Assembly: GCF_008973665.1 (NCBI RefSeq)
Contig: NZ_WACP01000009.1
Location: 219,171-283,170, forward strand
Length of the DNA stretch: 64,000 nucleotides
Source of the DNA: Paenibacillus tengchongensis
Lineage (GTDB): Bacteria > Bacillota > Bacilli > Paenibacillales > Paenibacillaceae
Direction: 5' to 3'
Shown here: positions 23,708-32,934 of the stretch, piece by piece
Layout: every line of letters starts with the position of its first letter
How positions within the stretch are numbered: position 1 is the first letter of the stretch
Notes under the pieces: generated by a model
Seen by the model: the letters and a program-made list of their open reading frames with translations, nothing else
What the model was told of the DNA's origin: nothing
The model's database searches: none
Position numbers and translations under genes: made by a program

Positions 23708-25921
23708 TTACTGCTCCGGCCAGCCCTGGACGCTTGTCTCTGCCTGCGGTTCGATGTATGCCGGCAGTTCCCCGCCGGACATCAGCCACAGCTCATGCAG
23801 CGCCCGGGTACATCCGACATACATCAGCTTCGCATCCCAAGCGGCCGGGCCGTAATGGGCGTTGTCCGCATCCGCCAAAATGACGGCATCGAACTCCAGC
23901 CCTTTGGACAGATATACCGGCAGGACCGACAGTCCGCCCAGGTATTCGGTCATGCTGCCGTCGATCAGATGAAGCTCGGCAAACTGCCCGGCCAGCCGGG
24001 CATACAGCTCCTCCGCTTCACGCAGCGTGCGGGTCAATACAGCCACCGTGCGGTATTCCCGGCCGGACAGCGCGGCAAGCGCAGCGCGGATGGCTTCAAA
24101 GCGGCCATCCGCGCTGCCGGCCTCCTGTTCCGCCGCTGCTTGAGCACCCGGACGTTCATCGAAGTAAGAGATCAGCCGGACCGGGTTGCCGCTGCGGAAT
24201 ACCGGCACGGCGAGCAGCGGGCTGCCGACACCGGCGGAAAGAATACCGTTGGCGAATTCGATGATTTCCATCGTGGACCGGTAGCTTCGGGTCAATGCGT
24301 GGTAAGCCGTATGGTCAGCGGAGAACAGCCGCTGCATCTCCTCCCAGTCATGTACGCCCTTATAGGCATGGATGCCTTGGGACAGATCGCCCAGTATGGT
24401 AAATGAATGACCGCGCACATACAAATCAAGGATGGCGATTTGAAACGGCGAGAAGTCCTGCGCTTCGTCAATGACAACGTGGTCGAAGCGCTCGCCGCCT
24501 TCGTTGCCGCTGAGCAAATAATGGATGTACAGCAGCGGCGGCAGGTCTTCCTCGCGCACCCACCCTTTTTTGAGGTCCTTGGCCGTCTCCTTCAGCACGC
24601 CTGCCGGAATTACCTCCGGCACTTCGGCCGGCCAGTGCTCCGGCGTCTTGGCCGCGCGGAAAATCTGCTTGTAGATGGTCAGCGGATCATACTTCGGCCA
24701 TTTGCCGCTGTAGCTCTTCTCGCGGGCAGCGGCTTTCTTCTTCCGGTCTTTCAGCGCGGCCGCCGACGGGCTCTTCTTCAGCTCCATTTCAATCCAACGG
24801 TGAATACGTGCCATCACCCGCTCTTTGCGCTTCGCCGGCGGGTAAGGGGCATATTCGTCATTGTACCAGCGCAGAATCATGGAACGGCGCAGTACCGCTC
24901 CTTCCCATGGGCTGAAGTCCCCCTCAGGCACAGCGCCCTGCTCCAGCAGCCGGACCGCTTCCTCGATCACGCCCATCAGCACGGTGGAGCCTTTGAACCG
25001 GCCCGGCGTCTCTGCCGAAATCTCCGGCATTCCGCCCTCCCGCTCAAACCAGCGGTTCAGCGTTTCCGCCGTATCCTGCTCCGGCAGCGTAAGATTGAGC
25101 ACGCCCGCCGCCCAATCCGGGAACGTGCTCTGCATAATGTTGCCGACGCCCAGTTCTGGCAGCACATCCGAGATATAGTCGAGAAACATCCGGTTAGGCG
25201 CGAAGATAATCATCCGCTCCGCGGAGACCTGCTCCTTGTACTGATAGAGCAGAAAAGCCAGCCGGTGCAGGGCGACCGTCGTTTTGCCGCTGCCCGCTAC
25301 ACCCTGGATAATCAGAGCGGTGTTCTTGGCGGCGCGGATAATTCTGTCCTGCTCCTCCTGGATCGTGGAGACAATATCACGCAGCTTGTTGTCCTTGTTC
25401 TCTCCGAGCCGGTAGACGAGGAATTCGTCGGATACGGCCGGAGCATCGCTGTCGCGGTCATAGGTATCCGCCACCCGTTCCAGAATCTGCTTGCGGATCA
25501 CCACATTCCGCTTCAGGTAGACCAAGCCCTCGATCAGCCCCTCCGGAGCTTCATAGGAGGCCGGCTCTGTGCCCCCGGTAAACGAATAGAACAGGCTTGC
25601 AACCGGTGCGCGCCAGTCAATGACTAGCGGACGGTCGCTTACCTGTTCGCGGTCTGCGCCGATTTTGCCGATATATAGCGCCTTTCGTTCTCCCGTTCCA
25701 TTCTCCTGGAAGTCCAGCCGTCCGAAGTACGGCTCCTGCCTGATCTTGCTTAAGTTCTGGCGCCGCTGCTCTCTGGAATCCTCCAGCACCTGCTCGGTAT
25801 AGTCGTCGCCCGTGTATACCGGGATGCCCCGCAGCCTTTCCAGCACCGAATCAATCTCCGTCAGCGTGTCGTTCAGCCTGTCCTGTTCCTCTTGATAGGC
25901 ACTTTGAAAGTTGTCCGCCAA
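23708..25921 (-). CDS. helD: HelD-like RNA polymerase recycling ATPase (UvrD/Rep superfamily)
   Basis: 737 aa, TTG start behind AGGAGGTAACTGAAA. The N-terminal coiled-coil arm (about 1-70, EEQDRLNDTLTEIDSVLERL) and the RxPYFGRLDF segment are characteristic of HelD. Walker A is QGVAGSGKTTVALHR (about residue 210), motif II VVIDEAQDFSPFQI, motif IV TRSYRSTMEI and motif VI MYVGCTRALHELW. In Bacillus, HelD inserts arms into RNA polymerase and releases it from stalled nucleic acid. Some HelD proteins also give rifampicin tolerance. The identity as HelD rather than UvrD rests on the arm and the length. Confidence 0.92.
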   Translation of the reverse strand: MADNFQSAYQEEQDRLNDTLTEIDSVLERLRGIPVYTGDDYTEQVLEDSREQRRQNLSKIRQEPYFGRLDFQENGTGERKALYIGKIGADREQVSDRPLVIDWRAPVASLFYSFTGGTEPASYEAPEGLIEGLVYLKRNVVIRKQILERVADTYDRDSDAPAVSDEFLVYRLGENKDNKLRDIVSTIQEEQDRIIRAAKNTALIIQGVAGSGKTTVALHRLAFLLYQYKEQVSAERMIIFAPNRMFLDYISDVLPELGVGNIMQSTFPDWAAGVLNLTLPEQDTAETLNRWFEREGGMPEISAETPGRFKGSTVLMGVIEEAVRLLEQGAVPEGDFSPWEGAVLRRSMILRWYNDEYAPYPPAKRKERVMARIHRWIEMELKKSPSAAALKDRKKKAAAREKSYSGKWPKYDPLTIYKQIFRAAKTPEHWPAEVPEVIPAGVLKETAKDLKKGWVREEDLPPLLYIHYLLSGNEGGERFDHVVIDEAQDFSPFQIAILDLYVRGHSFTILGDLSQGIHAYKGVHDWEEMQRLFSADHTAYHALTRSYRSTMEIIEFANGILSAGVGSPLLAVPVFRSGNPVRLISYFDERPGAQAAAEQEAGSADGRFEAIRAALAALSGREYRTVAVLTRTLREAEELYARLAGQFAELHLIDGSMTEYLGGLSVLPVYLSKGLEFDAVILADADNAHYGPAAWDAKLMYVGCTRALHELWLMSGGELPAYIEPQAETSVQGWPEQ

Positions 25922-26068
25922 TTTCAGTTACCTCCTAAAAGTTATTTCTTCGTGCAAGACTGAACATGCTCACACAAAAAGGAAATTCAGTATATCACAG
26001 CGCCGGCGGAAAAGCCATTTATTTCATGGCATCCAGAATTTATCGGTCTGAAGCCTTCAATTTAACGG

Positions 26069-27370
26069 TTATCCCATCAGAGCATGAACTACAAAATTGG
26101 CGATGAACAGGGCTGCGATGCCGTACAGAGCGGGCGGCACCTCTTTGCCGCGGCCCATCGCCAGCTTGACAATCGGATAGGCGATGAAGCCGAAGGCCAT
26201 ACCGTCAACGATGCTGTAAGTGAACGGAATCATCACCATGATCAGAAAGGCCGGGAACAGCTCCGTCAAGTCCCCGAGCTCCATCTCCCGGACGCTCTGC
26301 AGCATCAGGCCGCCAATCACGATCAGCACCGGGGCTATGGCACTGTCCGGAACATAGGCCAGCAGCGGAATGAACAGGAAGGTGGCCCCGAACAGGCCGC
26401 CGGTAACGAGCGGGGTCAAGCCGGAACGGCCCCCTGCGGCGATGCCCGCCGTTGATTCCGCAGCGGCAACGACCGGGCTGCTGCCGAAGACGCCGGCGGC
26501 GATGTTGGCCAGCGAGAGCGCCCGCAGGCTGCTCTTGAACCGTTCCGGCCGTCCGGCCATCAGCGTCTGGGACGCGATCAGCCCGATATTTTCAAACACA
26601 ACAATGAGCAGCAGCAGGAACACGGCAATCCAGAAGACAAGACTGATCAGCCCGCCGAAATCCATGCCGGCGAACAGGCCCCCGTATCCGGTAAAGACAT
26701 GCCCCGTTTCGGTCTGCTCCGGCTTGTGCGCTGCACCCAGGATATAAGCCAGCCCCGTGCCCGCCGCCATACTGATCAGGAGTCCGCCGCGCGTGCCGCG
26801 GATGAACAGCACCAGCGCCAGAATCAAGGTGACGCAGGACGTGATGACCGCCGGATCGCTGAAATGCCCGATGGCGACGAAGGTAGTCTGATGGGCGATG
26901 ACGATTCCGCTCTTTTGCAGACCGATAAAGGTCAGGAACAGGCCGATCCCGGCGGTAATGGCATGCTGCAGATTACGGGGAATCGCTTCGCTCAGAATCC
27001 GGTACAGCGAGGTGAAAGCGACGATGGCAAACAGCACACCCGTAACCACCACAACAGCGAACGCTTCCCGCCAATCGAGCTTCATCGAATGCACCAGTGT
27101 ATAGGTGAAAAAGGCGTTAATCCCCATTCCCGGCACCACAATAATCGGCGATTTCCCGCCAAAGGCCATCAAGAGGCAGCCGGTAATCGCCGTCAGCAGT
27201 GTAGCCACCATGGCCGGACGCAGCGGAACACCCGCATCATGCAGAATCGCCGCATTGACCATTACAATATATACAGAGGCAAAATAAGACAGGATGCCTG
27301 CCGGGATTTCCTTTTTCCAGTTATCGCCCGGCTGAAGCCCCACGCTGTTCCGCCAAAAATTCACATTCAT
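26069..27370 (-). CDS. NCS2-family (AzgA-like) purine permease
   Basis: 433 aa, ATG after GGAGGTTAGGAT, with 12-14 membrane helices. FWRNSVGLQPGDNWKKEIPAGILSY at the N-terminus is close to the PbuG/PbuO hypoxanthine-guanine permeases and their AzgA relatives. VVPGMGINAFFTY and GSSPVVAAAESTAGIAAGGRSG carry the family NCS2 substrate-site motifs. It imports purine bases by proton symport. The upstream region was checked for a purine riboswitch and shows none of the core (TATA, GTTTCTAC, CCG--AA) elements. Confidence 0.9.
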   Translation of the reverse strand: MNVNFWRNSVGLQPGDNWKKEIPAGILSYFASVYIVMVNAAILHDAGVPLRPAMVATLLTAITGCLLMAFGGKSPIIVVPGMGINAFFTYTLVHSMKLDWREAFAVVVVTGVLFAIVAFTSLYRILSEAIPRNLQHAITAGIGLFLTFIGLQKSGIVIAHQTTFVAIGHFSDPAVITSCVTLILALVLFIRGTRGGLLISMAAGTGLAYILGAAHKPEQTETGHVFTGYGGLFAGMDFGGLISLVFWIAVFLLLLIVVFENIGLIASQTLMAGRPERFKSSLRALSLANIAAGVFGSSPVVAAAESTAGIAAGGRSGLTPLVTGGLFGATFLFIPLLAYVPDSAIAPVLIVIGGLMLQSVREMELGDLTELFPAFLIMVMIPFTYSIVDGMAFGFIAYPIVKLAMGRGKEVPPALYGIAALFIANFVVHALMG

Positions 27371-27547
27371 ATCCTAACCTCCACTAATCTTCGGTTCCGC
27401 TTAGCTTTACCCGGTATGGACGCCGCATAATCAGCGCCTCATCCGGCCTGGGCTATTATGCCGGTGAGTTGAGCCGCAGAACCATTAAAAGGGCGAAAAC
27501 AGCCGGTTTCCCGGCTGCACGCCCCTCCTGCCCTTATTCTTCTTAGC
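27371..27547 (-). terminator. Terminator of the tcdA-YdeI unit and leader of the purine permease
   Basis: A large hairpin centred on CAGCCGG-GAAA-CCGGCTG, with T-rich TTTTCGCCCTTTT after it on the minus strand (27488-27523), ends the YdeI-like gene. The remaining about 115 bp form the leader of the permease. It has GC-rich short inverted repeats but no recognised riboswitch. Confidence 0.65.
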
Positions 27548-28204
27548 TTATACTGTTCCCTTATCTGAGGGATTCTTGCGTCCAAGCACAAGCTTCTCCA
27601 CGGTCTGAGCAATTCGCGTAACGCGCGTCTCCTCCCGCTTCGCTTCGGTAATCCAGGTGATGTAGGCTTTGCGGTGGGATGGGGCAAGCCCCTGGAAGAA
27701 GCCATGCGCCGCCTCGTTCTGGCCCAGTGCCGCCAGCAGATCGTCCGGCACAGCCGGTTCAGCCCCAGGCGCTTTCGGCTTGGCGGCTGAACCGGAAGCT
27801 TCCGGACGGCGGCGGGAAGTCGCGCCCAGCGGGCGGAACCGCATCGCCGACCATTTCGCATCGATAGAGACGAGCGATATGCCTTCATAACCGGCGTTCC
27901 AGACCAGCTCCCAGCCCTTGTCCCGGCTCAGGTCGGTCTTCAGTCCGGCGCTGCCTTTCGGGTAGCACAGCCACAGCAGACCGTCATGCTTGATAGCTGC
28001 CAGCGCCTGCGGGCCATACTGCTCCAGTTCACTGACACTTGCCGCGAATAGCTGGACATAATCATAGACGCCCTGCAAGCCGTCCTGAACGGATGCGGCG
28101 TCCGCGTCCAGCCCCAGCTCCTGCAGGAAGCCGTCCGGCGGCTGCAGCACAAGCACTTTGCCGTCTTCCGGCAGTCGCAGCTTCTTCATTAGCGCCGCAT
28201 TCAT
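27548..28204 (-). CDS. YdeI/OmpD-associated family protein with DUF3052-like N-terminus
   Basis: 218 aa. The C-terminal 65 residues (ALGQNEAAHGFFQGLAPSHR, then YITWITEAKREETRVTRI) match the YdeI/OmpD-associated domain. The N-terminal part, LPEDGKVLVLQPPDGF and GLLWLCYPKGSAGLKTDLSRD, resembles a DUF3052-like fold. An Ala/Pro linker joins them. The function is unknown; family members are soluble cytoplasmic proteins. It overlaps tcdA by ATGA and so is translated with it. Confidence 0.82.
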   Translation of the reverse strand: MNAALMKKLRLPEDGKVLVLQPPDGFLQELGLDADAASVQDGLQGVYDYVQLFAASVSELEQYGPQALAAIKHDGLLWLCYPKGSAGLKTDLSRDKGWELVWNAGYEGISLVSIDAKWSAMRFRPLGATSRRRPEASGSAAKPKAPGAEPAVPDDLLAALGQNEAAHGFFQGLAPSHRKAYITWITEAKREETRVTRIAQTVEKLVLGRKNPSDKGTV

Positions 28205-28956
28205 ACGCTGATGCCGCCCGCCTCCAGCAGGTCCTTCACGGCCACGCTGACCATGATCAGTCCGACCACCGGCGGTACATAGGAATTGCTCGCCGGCGGC
28301 TGCTTGGCCTTGCGCCGGTCCGGCGCATCCGCAGGTACAATCTGCTCCGTAACGTCCACGCGCGGCTTCACCGGCTGCTCGGTCGAGAACACGACCTTCA
28401 CGCCTTTCTTGATGCCGTCCTTACGCAGCTTCTGGCGGATCACGCGGGCAATCGGGTCCATCTCTGTCTTGGAGATATCGGCTACCCGGAAGCGGGTCGG
28501 GTCCATTTTGTTGGCTGCGCCCATGCTTGAAATCATCGGGATGCCCCGGGAGAGGCATTCCTTGATCAGATGAATCTTGTAAATGATGGTGTCGGAAGCA
28601 TCAATTACAAAATCCAGCTTGTATTTAAACAGCTCTTCATAGGTTTCTTCCGTGTAGAACATATTCAGCGCAATCGCTTCGATCTCCGGATTGATCAGCT
28701 TCACCCGGTCGACCATCAGGTCAGCCTTCTTCTGGCCGATCGTCGTGGTCAGCGCATGGATCTGGCGGTTGACATTGGTGATATCAACCGAATCCTTGTC
28801 GATAAGGATAATGCGGCCTACGCCGGTACGTGCCAGCGCTTCCACAGCCATTGCACCGACGCCGCCGATGCCGAGCACCGCAACGGTGCTGTTCTTCAGA
28901 ATATCCAGGCCTTCCGGCCCGATTGCCAGCTCTGTACGCGAGAACTGATGCAGCAT
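28201..28956 (-). CDS. tcdA: TcdA, tRNA threonylcarbamoyladenosine dehydratase
   Basis: 251 aa, ATG after AAAGGAGG. An E1/ThiF-like fold with the nucleotide-binding GIGGVGAMAVEALARTG (about residue 31) and DKDSVDITNVNRQ. DFVIDASDTIIYKIHLI and the arginine-rich tail fit TcdA/CsdL rather than MoeB (no CxxC zinc pair). It uses ATP to cyclise t6A37 of tRNAs into ct6A. B. subtilis yrvM is the orthologue and has the same neighbours (aspS on one side). It overlaps the YdeI-like gene by 4 bp. Confidence 0.92.
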   Translation of the reverse strand: MLHQFSRTELAIGPEGLDILKNSTVAVLGIGGVGAMAVEALARTGVGRIILIDKDSVDITNVNRQIHALTTTIGQKKADLMVDRVKLINPEIEAIALNMFYTEETYEELFKYKLDFVIDASDTIIYKIHLIKECLSRGIPMISSMGAANKMDPTRFRVADISKTEMDPIARVIRQKLRKDGIKKGVKVVFSTEQPVKPRVDVTEQIVPADAPDRRKAKQPPASNSYVPPVVGLIMVSVAVKDLLEAGGISV

Positions 28957-28982
28957 AAGGATAAATCCTCCTTTAAACGGCT

Positions 28983-29015
28983 CCGCCGCAGGCTGATAAC
29001 AAGCCTGGCGGCGGG
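28983..29015. repeat. Inverted repeat between aspS and tcdA
   Basis: CCGCCGCAGGCT pairs with AGCCTGGCGGCGG (one bulge) around a 7-nt loop. No long T-run follows on the minus strand, so it may be an mRNA processing or partial termination hairpin inside the hisS-aspS-tcdA unit. Confidence 0.5.
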
Positions 29016-29026
29016 CCGGATCATGA

Positions 29027-30802
29027 TTAATTTTTCGCTTTAACCGGCTTTGGAGCCAACTTGATGTGGAGCTGCTCCAGCTGTACGTCGTCTACCGGAG
29101 ACGGTGCGTCCATCAGCAGGTCGGTGGCGCTGGCTGTCTTAGGGAAGGCAATGGTTTCGCGCAGATTGCTGCGTCCCGCCAGCAGCATCACCAGACGGTC
29201 AAGGCCGAAAGCAATTCCGCCGTGCGGCGGGGTGCCGTATTCAAACGCATCCATCAGGTAGCCAAACTTCTCATAGGCTACTTCCGGGGTAAATCCTAGG
29301 GCGTCGAACATTTTCTCTTGCACGTCGCGCTTGTAAATACGCTGGGAGCCGCCGCCGACTTCGTATCCGTTCAGGACAAGGTCATAGGCCTGGGCACGGA
29401 CAGCGCCAGGGTCAGATTCGAGCAGATGGAGGTCTTCATCATTCGGACGGGTGAACGGATGATGCTCGGCCACATACCGTTTCTGTTCCTCGTCATAGCC
29501 GAGCAGCGGGAAGTCAGTCACCCAAGCGAATTTGAACACACTGTCGTCGATCAGGCCGAGCTGGCGACCGATCTTCAGGCGCAGGGCGCCCAGTACATCA
29601 GCAACCACTTTCTTAGTGTCGGCTGAGAAGAGCAGCAGGTCGCCGTCTTCGGCGCCGGTCCGTTCCTTCACGGCAGCGATTTCTTCTTCGGTGAAGAACT
29701 TCACGATCGGTCCCTTGAACTCGCCGTCTTTCACCTGAATCCAGGCGAGACCTTTGGCCCCGTAGCGGGCGGCGTAAGGCCCGAGGTCGTCGATTTCCTT
29801 ACGGGTCCAGGTGCCGCAGCCCTTGGCGTTCAGGCACTTCACTTCGCCGCCCTTTTCGATGACGGAGGCGAATACCTTCACGCCGCTGGTGGCCACAATA
29901 TCGTTCATTTCCACCAGTTCCAGACCAAAACGCAGGTCCGGCTTATCTGAACCGTATCTGCCCATCGCTTCGGCATAAGTCAGGCGCTGGAACGGCAGAG
30001 CCACCTCTACGCCGACGGTTTCTCTGAGCAGGCGCTGCATCAGCTGCTCCATCATGCCCAGCAGGTCTTCCTGCGACATGAAAGAGGTCTCGATGTCGAC
30101 CTGGGTGAACTCCGGCTGGCGGTCGGCGCGCAGGTCCTCATCGCGGAAGCAGCGGGCAATCTGATAATAGCGCTCGATACCGCCGACCATCAGCAATTGC
30201 TTATAAATCTGCGGCGACTGCGGCAGGGCGAAGAATTCGCCTTCATGCACCCGGCTTGGCACCAGATAATCACGTGCGCCTTCCGGAGAGCTTTTGGTCA
30301 GAATGGGCGTTTCGACATCAATGAAGCCTTCACCGTCCAGGAAGTCGCGGAAAATCTTGGTCGTCTTGGAGCGGAGCAGCAGCGTCTTGTGCATTTCCGG
30401 GCGGCGCAGATCCAGATAACGGTATTTCATGCGCAGCGATTCATCGACTTCCACCCCGTCTTCGATGAAGAACGGCGGCGTCTTGGCGGAGTTCAGCACC
30501 TCGATCTCCGTAATGCGGACCTCGATCTCGCCGGTCGGCAGATTCGGGTTGACCGTTTCCGGATCTCTTTTTACAACTTTACCCGTAACGGAGAGGACGT
30601 ATTCACTTCTCACCTTATCGGCCACCTGCAAGGCTTCACCGGAATAGTCCGGGTTGAAGACGATTTGCACGAGGCCGGTGCGGTCGCGCAGGTCGATGAA
30701 CAGCACGCCCCCAAGGTCGCGGCGGGTCTGTACCCAGCCGTTCAGTGTTACAGTCTGGCCGATATGCTCCAGTGTCAATTGTCCGCAATGGCTTCTACTC
30801 AT
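29027..30802 (-). CDS. aspS: AspS, aspartyl-tRNA synthetase
   Basis: 591 aa, ATG after AAGGGG. An N-terminal OB-fold anticodon-binding domain (about 1-105), class II motif 2 (FRDEDLRADRQPEFTQVDIE, about residue 217), the bacterial GAD insertion domain (about 300-420) and motif 3 (GIAFGLDRLVMLL). Normal bacterial length. It charges tRNA-Asp, and possibly tRNA-Asn if AsnRS/GatCAB usage requires it. It lies 69 bp after hisS and shares its T-box leader. Confidence 0.97.
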   Translation of the reverse strand: MSRSHCGQLTLEHIGQTVTLNGWVQTRRDLGGVLFIDLRDRTGLVQIVFNPDYSGEALQVADKVRSEYVLSVTGKVVKRDPETVNPNLPTGEIEVRITEIEVLNSAKTPPFFIEDGVEVDESLRMKYRYLDLRRPEMHKTLLLRSKTTKIFRDFLDGEGFIDVETPILTKSSPEGARDYLVPSRVHEGEFFALPQSPQIYKQLLMVGGIERYYQIARCFRDEDLRADRQPEFTQVDIETSFMSQEDLLGMMEQLMQRLLRETVGVEVALPFQRLTYAEAMGRYGSDKPDLRFGLELVEMNDIVATSGVKVFASVIEKGGEVKCLNAKGCGTWTRKEIDDLGPYAARYGAKGLAWIQVKDGEFKGPIVKFFTEEEIAAVKERTGAEDGDLLLFSADTKKVVADVLGALRLKIGRQLGLIDDSVFKFAWVTDFPLLGYDEEQKRYVAEHHPFTRPNDEDLHLLESDPGAVRAQAYDLVLNGYEVGGGSQRIYKRDVQEKMFDALGFTPEVAYEKFGYLMDAFEYGTPPHGGIAFGLDRLVMLLAGRSNLRETIAFPKTASATDLLMDAPSPVDDVQLEQLHIKLAPKPVKAKN

Positions 30803-30871
30803 CTCATTTACCCCTTTATGATTAATATAGACATGCTATCGTTGTCTCTACCCGCGGGTGCCAAAAACCGT

Positions 30872-32128
30872 TTACTCGGCCAGCGCCTGGGCCAGCTCTT
30901 CCAGCTTAATAGTGCGCTGTTCGCCTGTAGCCATTGTTTTCACCGTGATGACGCCGTCCAGCAGCTCATCTTCGCCAAGAATCGCCGTATACCGCGCCGA
31001 CAAGCGGTCGGCCGACTTCATCTGCGCCTTCATTTTGCGGCCCAGATAATCCCGCTCCGCCGAGATGCCCTGGCTGCGCAGGATGAACAATTGCTTCGTA
31101 ATTTCCAGATCGGCCGCTTCGCCAAGCGCCACCAGATACACATCCAGCGGTTTAACCGTCTCCAGTTCCACACCCTGATTCTCCAGAATCAGCAGAATCC
31201 GCTCCAGGCCGATTCCGAAGCCGATGCCGGGCTGGTCCGGTCCGCCGATTTCTTCAACGAGCCCGTTGTACCGGCCTCCGCCGCCGACCGTATCGATGGT
31301 GCCGATTCCCGCCGCCTTGTATTCAAAAGCAGTGTGGGTGTAGTAATCAAGGCCGCGCACCAGACGGGGATTGATGCTGTATTCCACGCCCATCGCGTCC
31401 AAATGGCTTTTTACCTTGGCAAAATGCATGCTGCATTCCTCATCCAGGCTGTCCAGAATCGACGGCGCATCGCCGAATTTATCCTGATCCACCTTGCAGT
31501 CCAGCACGCGCAGCGGATTGCGCTCCATCCGGCGCTGGCAGTCCTTACACAGCGTATCATGCATCGGTCTTAAGAACGCCAGCAGCTTCTCACGGTAGGC
31601 CGCGCGGCTTGGCGCATTGCCGACGGAGTTCAGCTCAACCCGGACTTCTTTGAGACCTAAGTCTTTGTAGAACTGGTAGCCGAGGGAGATAACCTCCGCA
31701 TCAATGGCCGGATCGACTGCACCGAACGCCTCAATGCCGAACTGGTGGAATTGGCGGTAGCGCCCGGCCTGCGGGCGTTCATAACGGAACATCGGCCCGA
31801 TATAATAGAGCTTGCTGACATCCGGTTCTCCGTAAAGCTTATTCTGCACGTAAGCCCGCACGACGCCGGCTGTTCCTTCCGGACGAAGCGCCAGATCACG
31901 GTCGCCTTTATCCTTGAACGTATACATTTCGCCTTCGACAATATCCGTCGTTTCGCCTACACCCCGCTCGAACAGCTCGGTATGCTCGAACATCGGCGTC
32001 CGGATCTCCCGGTAATTAAAGCGCCGGCACAGATCTCTCGCCTTGGCCTCCACCACATGCCATTTCTCTACGGCGCCGGGTAGCACGTCCTGCGTGCCTG
32101 TCGGTTTCTCAAATCTTTCTTTAGCCAC
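30872..32128 (-). CDS. hisS: HisS, histidyl-tRNA synthetase
   Basis: 418 aa. GTG at 32128 after AGGAGGGATCAGGCT is taken as the start, giving VAKERFEKPTGTQDVLPG as the N-terminus; an upstream ATG has no ribosome site. Class II motif 1 near RTPMFEHTELFERGVGETTD, motif 2 FRYERPQAGRYRQFHQFGIE, the histidine-binding motifs LVRGLDYYTHTAFEY and GGGGRYNGL, motif 3 GIGFGIGLERILLIL and a C-terminal anticodon domain. First gene of the T-box controlled hisS-aspS operon. Confidence 0.97.
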   Translation of the reverse strand: MAKERFEKPTGTQDVLPGAVEKWHVVEAKARDLCRRFNYREIRTPMFEHTELFERGVGETTDIVEGEMYTFKDKGDRDLALRPEGTAGVVRAYVQNKLYGEPDVSKLYYIGPMFRYERPQAGRYRQFHQFGIEAFGAVDPAIDAEVISLGYQFYKDLGLKEVRVELNSVGNAPSRAAYREKLLAFLRPMHDTLCKDCQRRMERNPLRVLDCKVDQDKFGDAPSILDSLDEECSMHFAKVKSHLDAMGVEYSINPRLVRGLDYYTHTAFEYKAAGIGTIDTVGGGGRYNGLVEEIGGPDQPGIGFGIGLERILLILENQGVELETVKPLDVYLVALGEAADLEITKQLFILRSQGISAERDYLGRKMKAQMKSADRLSARYTAILGEDELLDGVITVKTMATGEQRTIKLEELAQALAE

Positions 32129-32156
32129 AGCCTGATCCCTCCTGAGTATAAAAAGC

Positions 32157-32503
32157 AAAAAATCCCCCATCCCTGTTTAAACAAACAGGGACGAGGGATT
32201 ATCATTCCAAATGTAATCACCCGTGGTGCCACCCACATTCCGGATCAGCCTCTACTCCAGCTGCATCCGCTCTCAGCGGTTAACGCCCGCCTACGCGCTG
32301 CGGCTACTGACAAGGGAGCGCTCTTTAGAGGCCCGCTTTCGCCGTGCGTTCTCGGGGAGGTCATTCATCCGTTCATCAACAGAATCCTTGCAGCACAGGC
32401 AGAAGCAGCGGGAAATGCCGCTATCGGCCGGGATTCCTCTCTGGGGTTGTGGGTACCGGATTACTTGTTCCCGTCATCAAAACCTTTATAACATTCCGTA
32501 TAT
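32157..32503 (-). promoter_or_regulatory. T-box leader of hisS-aspS
   Basis: The minus strand holds a complete T-box riboswitch. Stem I has a K-turn-like GATGA, an AGTA loop-E element and the AGAGAG bulge. The T-box sequence GGTGGCACCACGG is at 32220-32233. A terminator stem (ATCCCTGTTTG-type arms, 32157-32202) is followed by six T just before hisS. Uncharged cognate tRNA binds and prevents termination. I could not place the specifier with certainty; a GAU (Asp) triplet near the 3' side of stem I is one candidate, and His codons are not obvious there. Confidence 0.88.
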
Positions 32504-32509
32504 TGTTAG

Positions 32510-32538
32510 ATTCTACTGAACCACTGCGCTAAAGTCAA
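32510..32538 (-). promoter_or_regulatory. Sigma-A promoter of the hisS T-box operon
   Basis: On the minus strand TTGACT (32538-32533), a 17-bp spacer and TAGAAT (32515-32510). Transcription would begin near 32503, just upstream of stem I of the T-box. Confidence 0.75.
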
Positions 32539-32934
32539 GAAAGGATGTCAAAAAAAGCGGAAAGTGCTCAACTAACCCTCATTACCACGGATTATAAAAA
32601 AATGACCTGCAGGCGAATCCTGCAGGTCCAACAACATATATTATAAAAAAGGGGGTCATGCTTTTATTATAAACACGCTATATTAAGGAATCATGTATGT
32701 AATATTACAGTTATATTACATTCAAGAAAGCGGTTTAATAATCCGTACATCCCCCTTACATTCACTTCATCCACTTTACACTACCAACATATTTATTGTC
32801 TAGCCGTTTTATGCGAAGATATGCGGTATTCAGACAAAAAATATCGTAAGCTCCTTCAAACAAAAGCTTCGGCCATCCCGTAGGGGAGTGGCCGAAGCTT
32901 GGCACCGGTTTAACCGGCAGACTTATAACGGTTA
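32539..32934 (-). other. Gene-free interval with palindrome and isolated terminator
   Basis: No credible protein frame. It contains a perfect 10-bp stem terminator on the minus strand (GACCTGCAGG-CGAAT-CCTGCAGGTC, 32604-32628, then ATTTTTTTA). Further upstream are a TATAAT at about 32669-32664 and a 9-bp-arm palindrome, ATGTAATAT / ATATTACAT (32697-32721). The terminator of the 146-aa gene lies at 32862-32901. The pieces could make a short RNA gene, or simply insulate the hisS operon. Confidence 0.4.
32862..32901 (-). terminator. Terminator of the 146-aa gene
   Basis: AAGCTTCGGCCA pairs with TGGCCGAAGCTT (12 bp). TTGTTT follows on the minus strand, 35 bp past the stop. Confidence 0.85.

Noticed and set aside
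27371..27487. Purine riboswitch before the NCS2 permease
   Set aside because: The conserved core elements (TATA, GTTTCTAC and the CCG/AA loops) are not present in the leader.
30197..31573. A 458-codon frame opposite aspS and hisS
   Set aside because: Crosses the aspS-hisS boundary on the other strand and has no motif.
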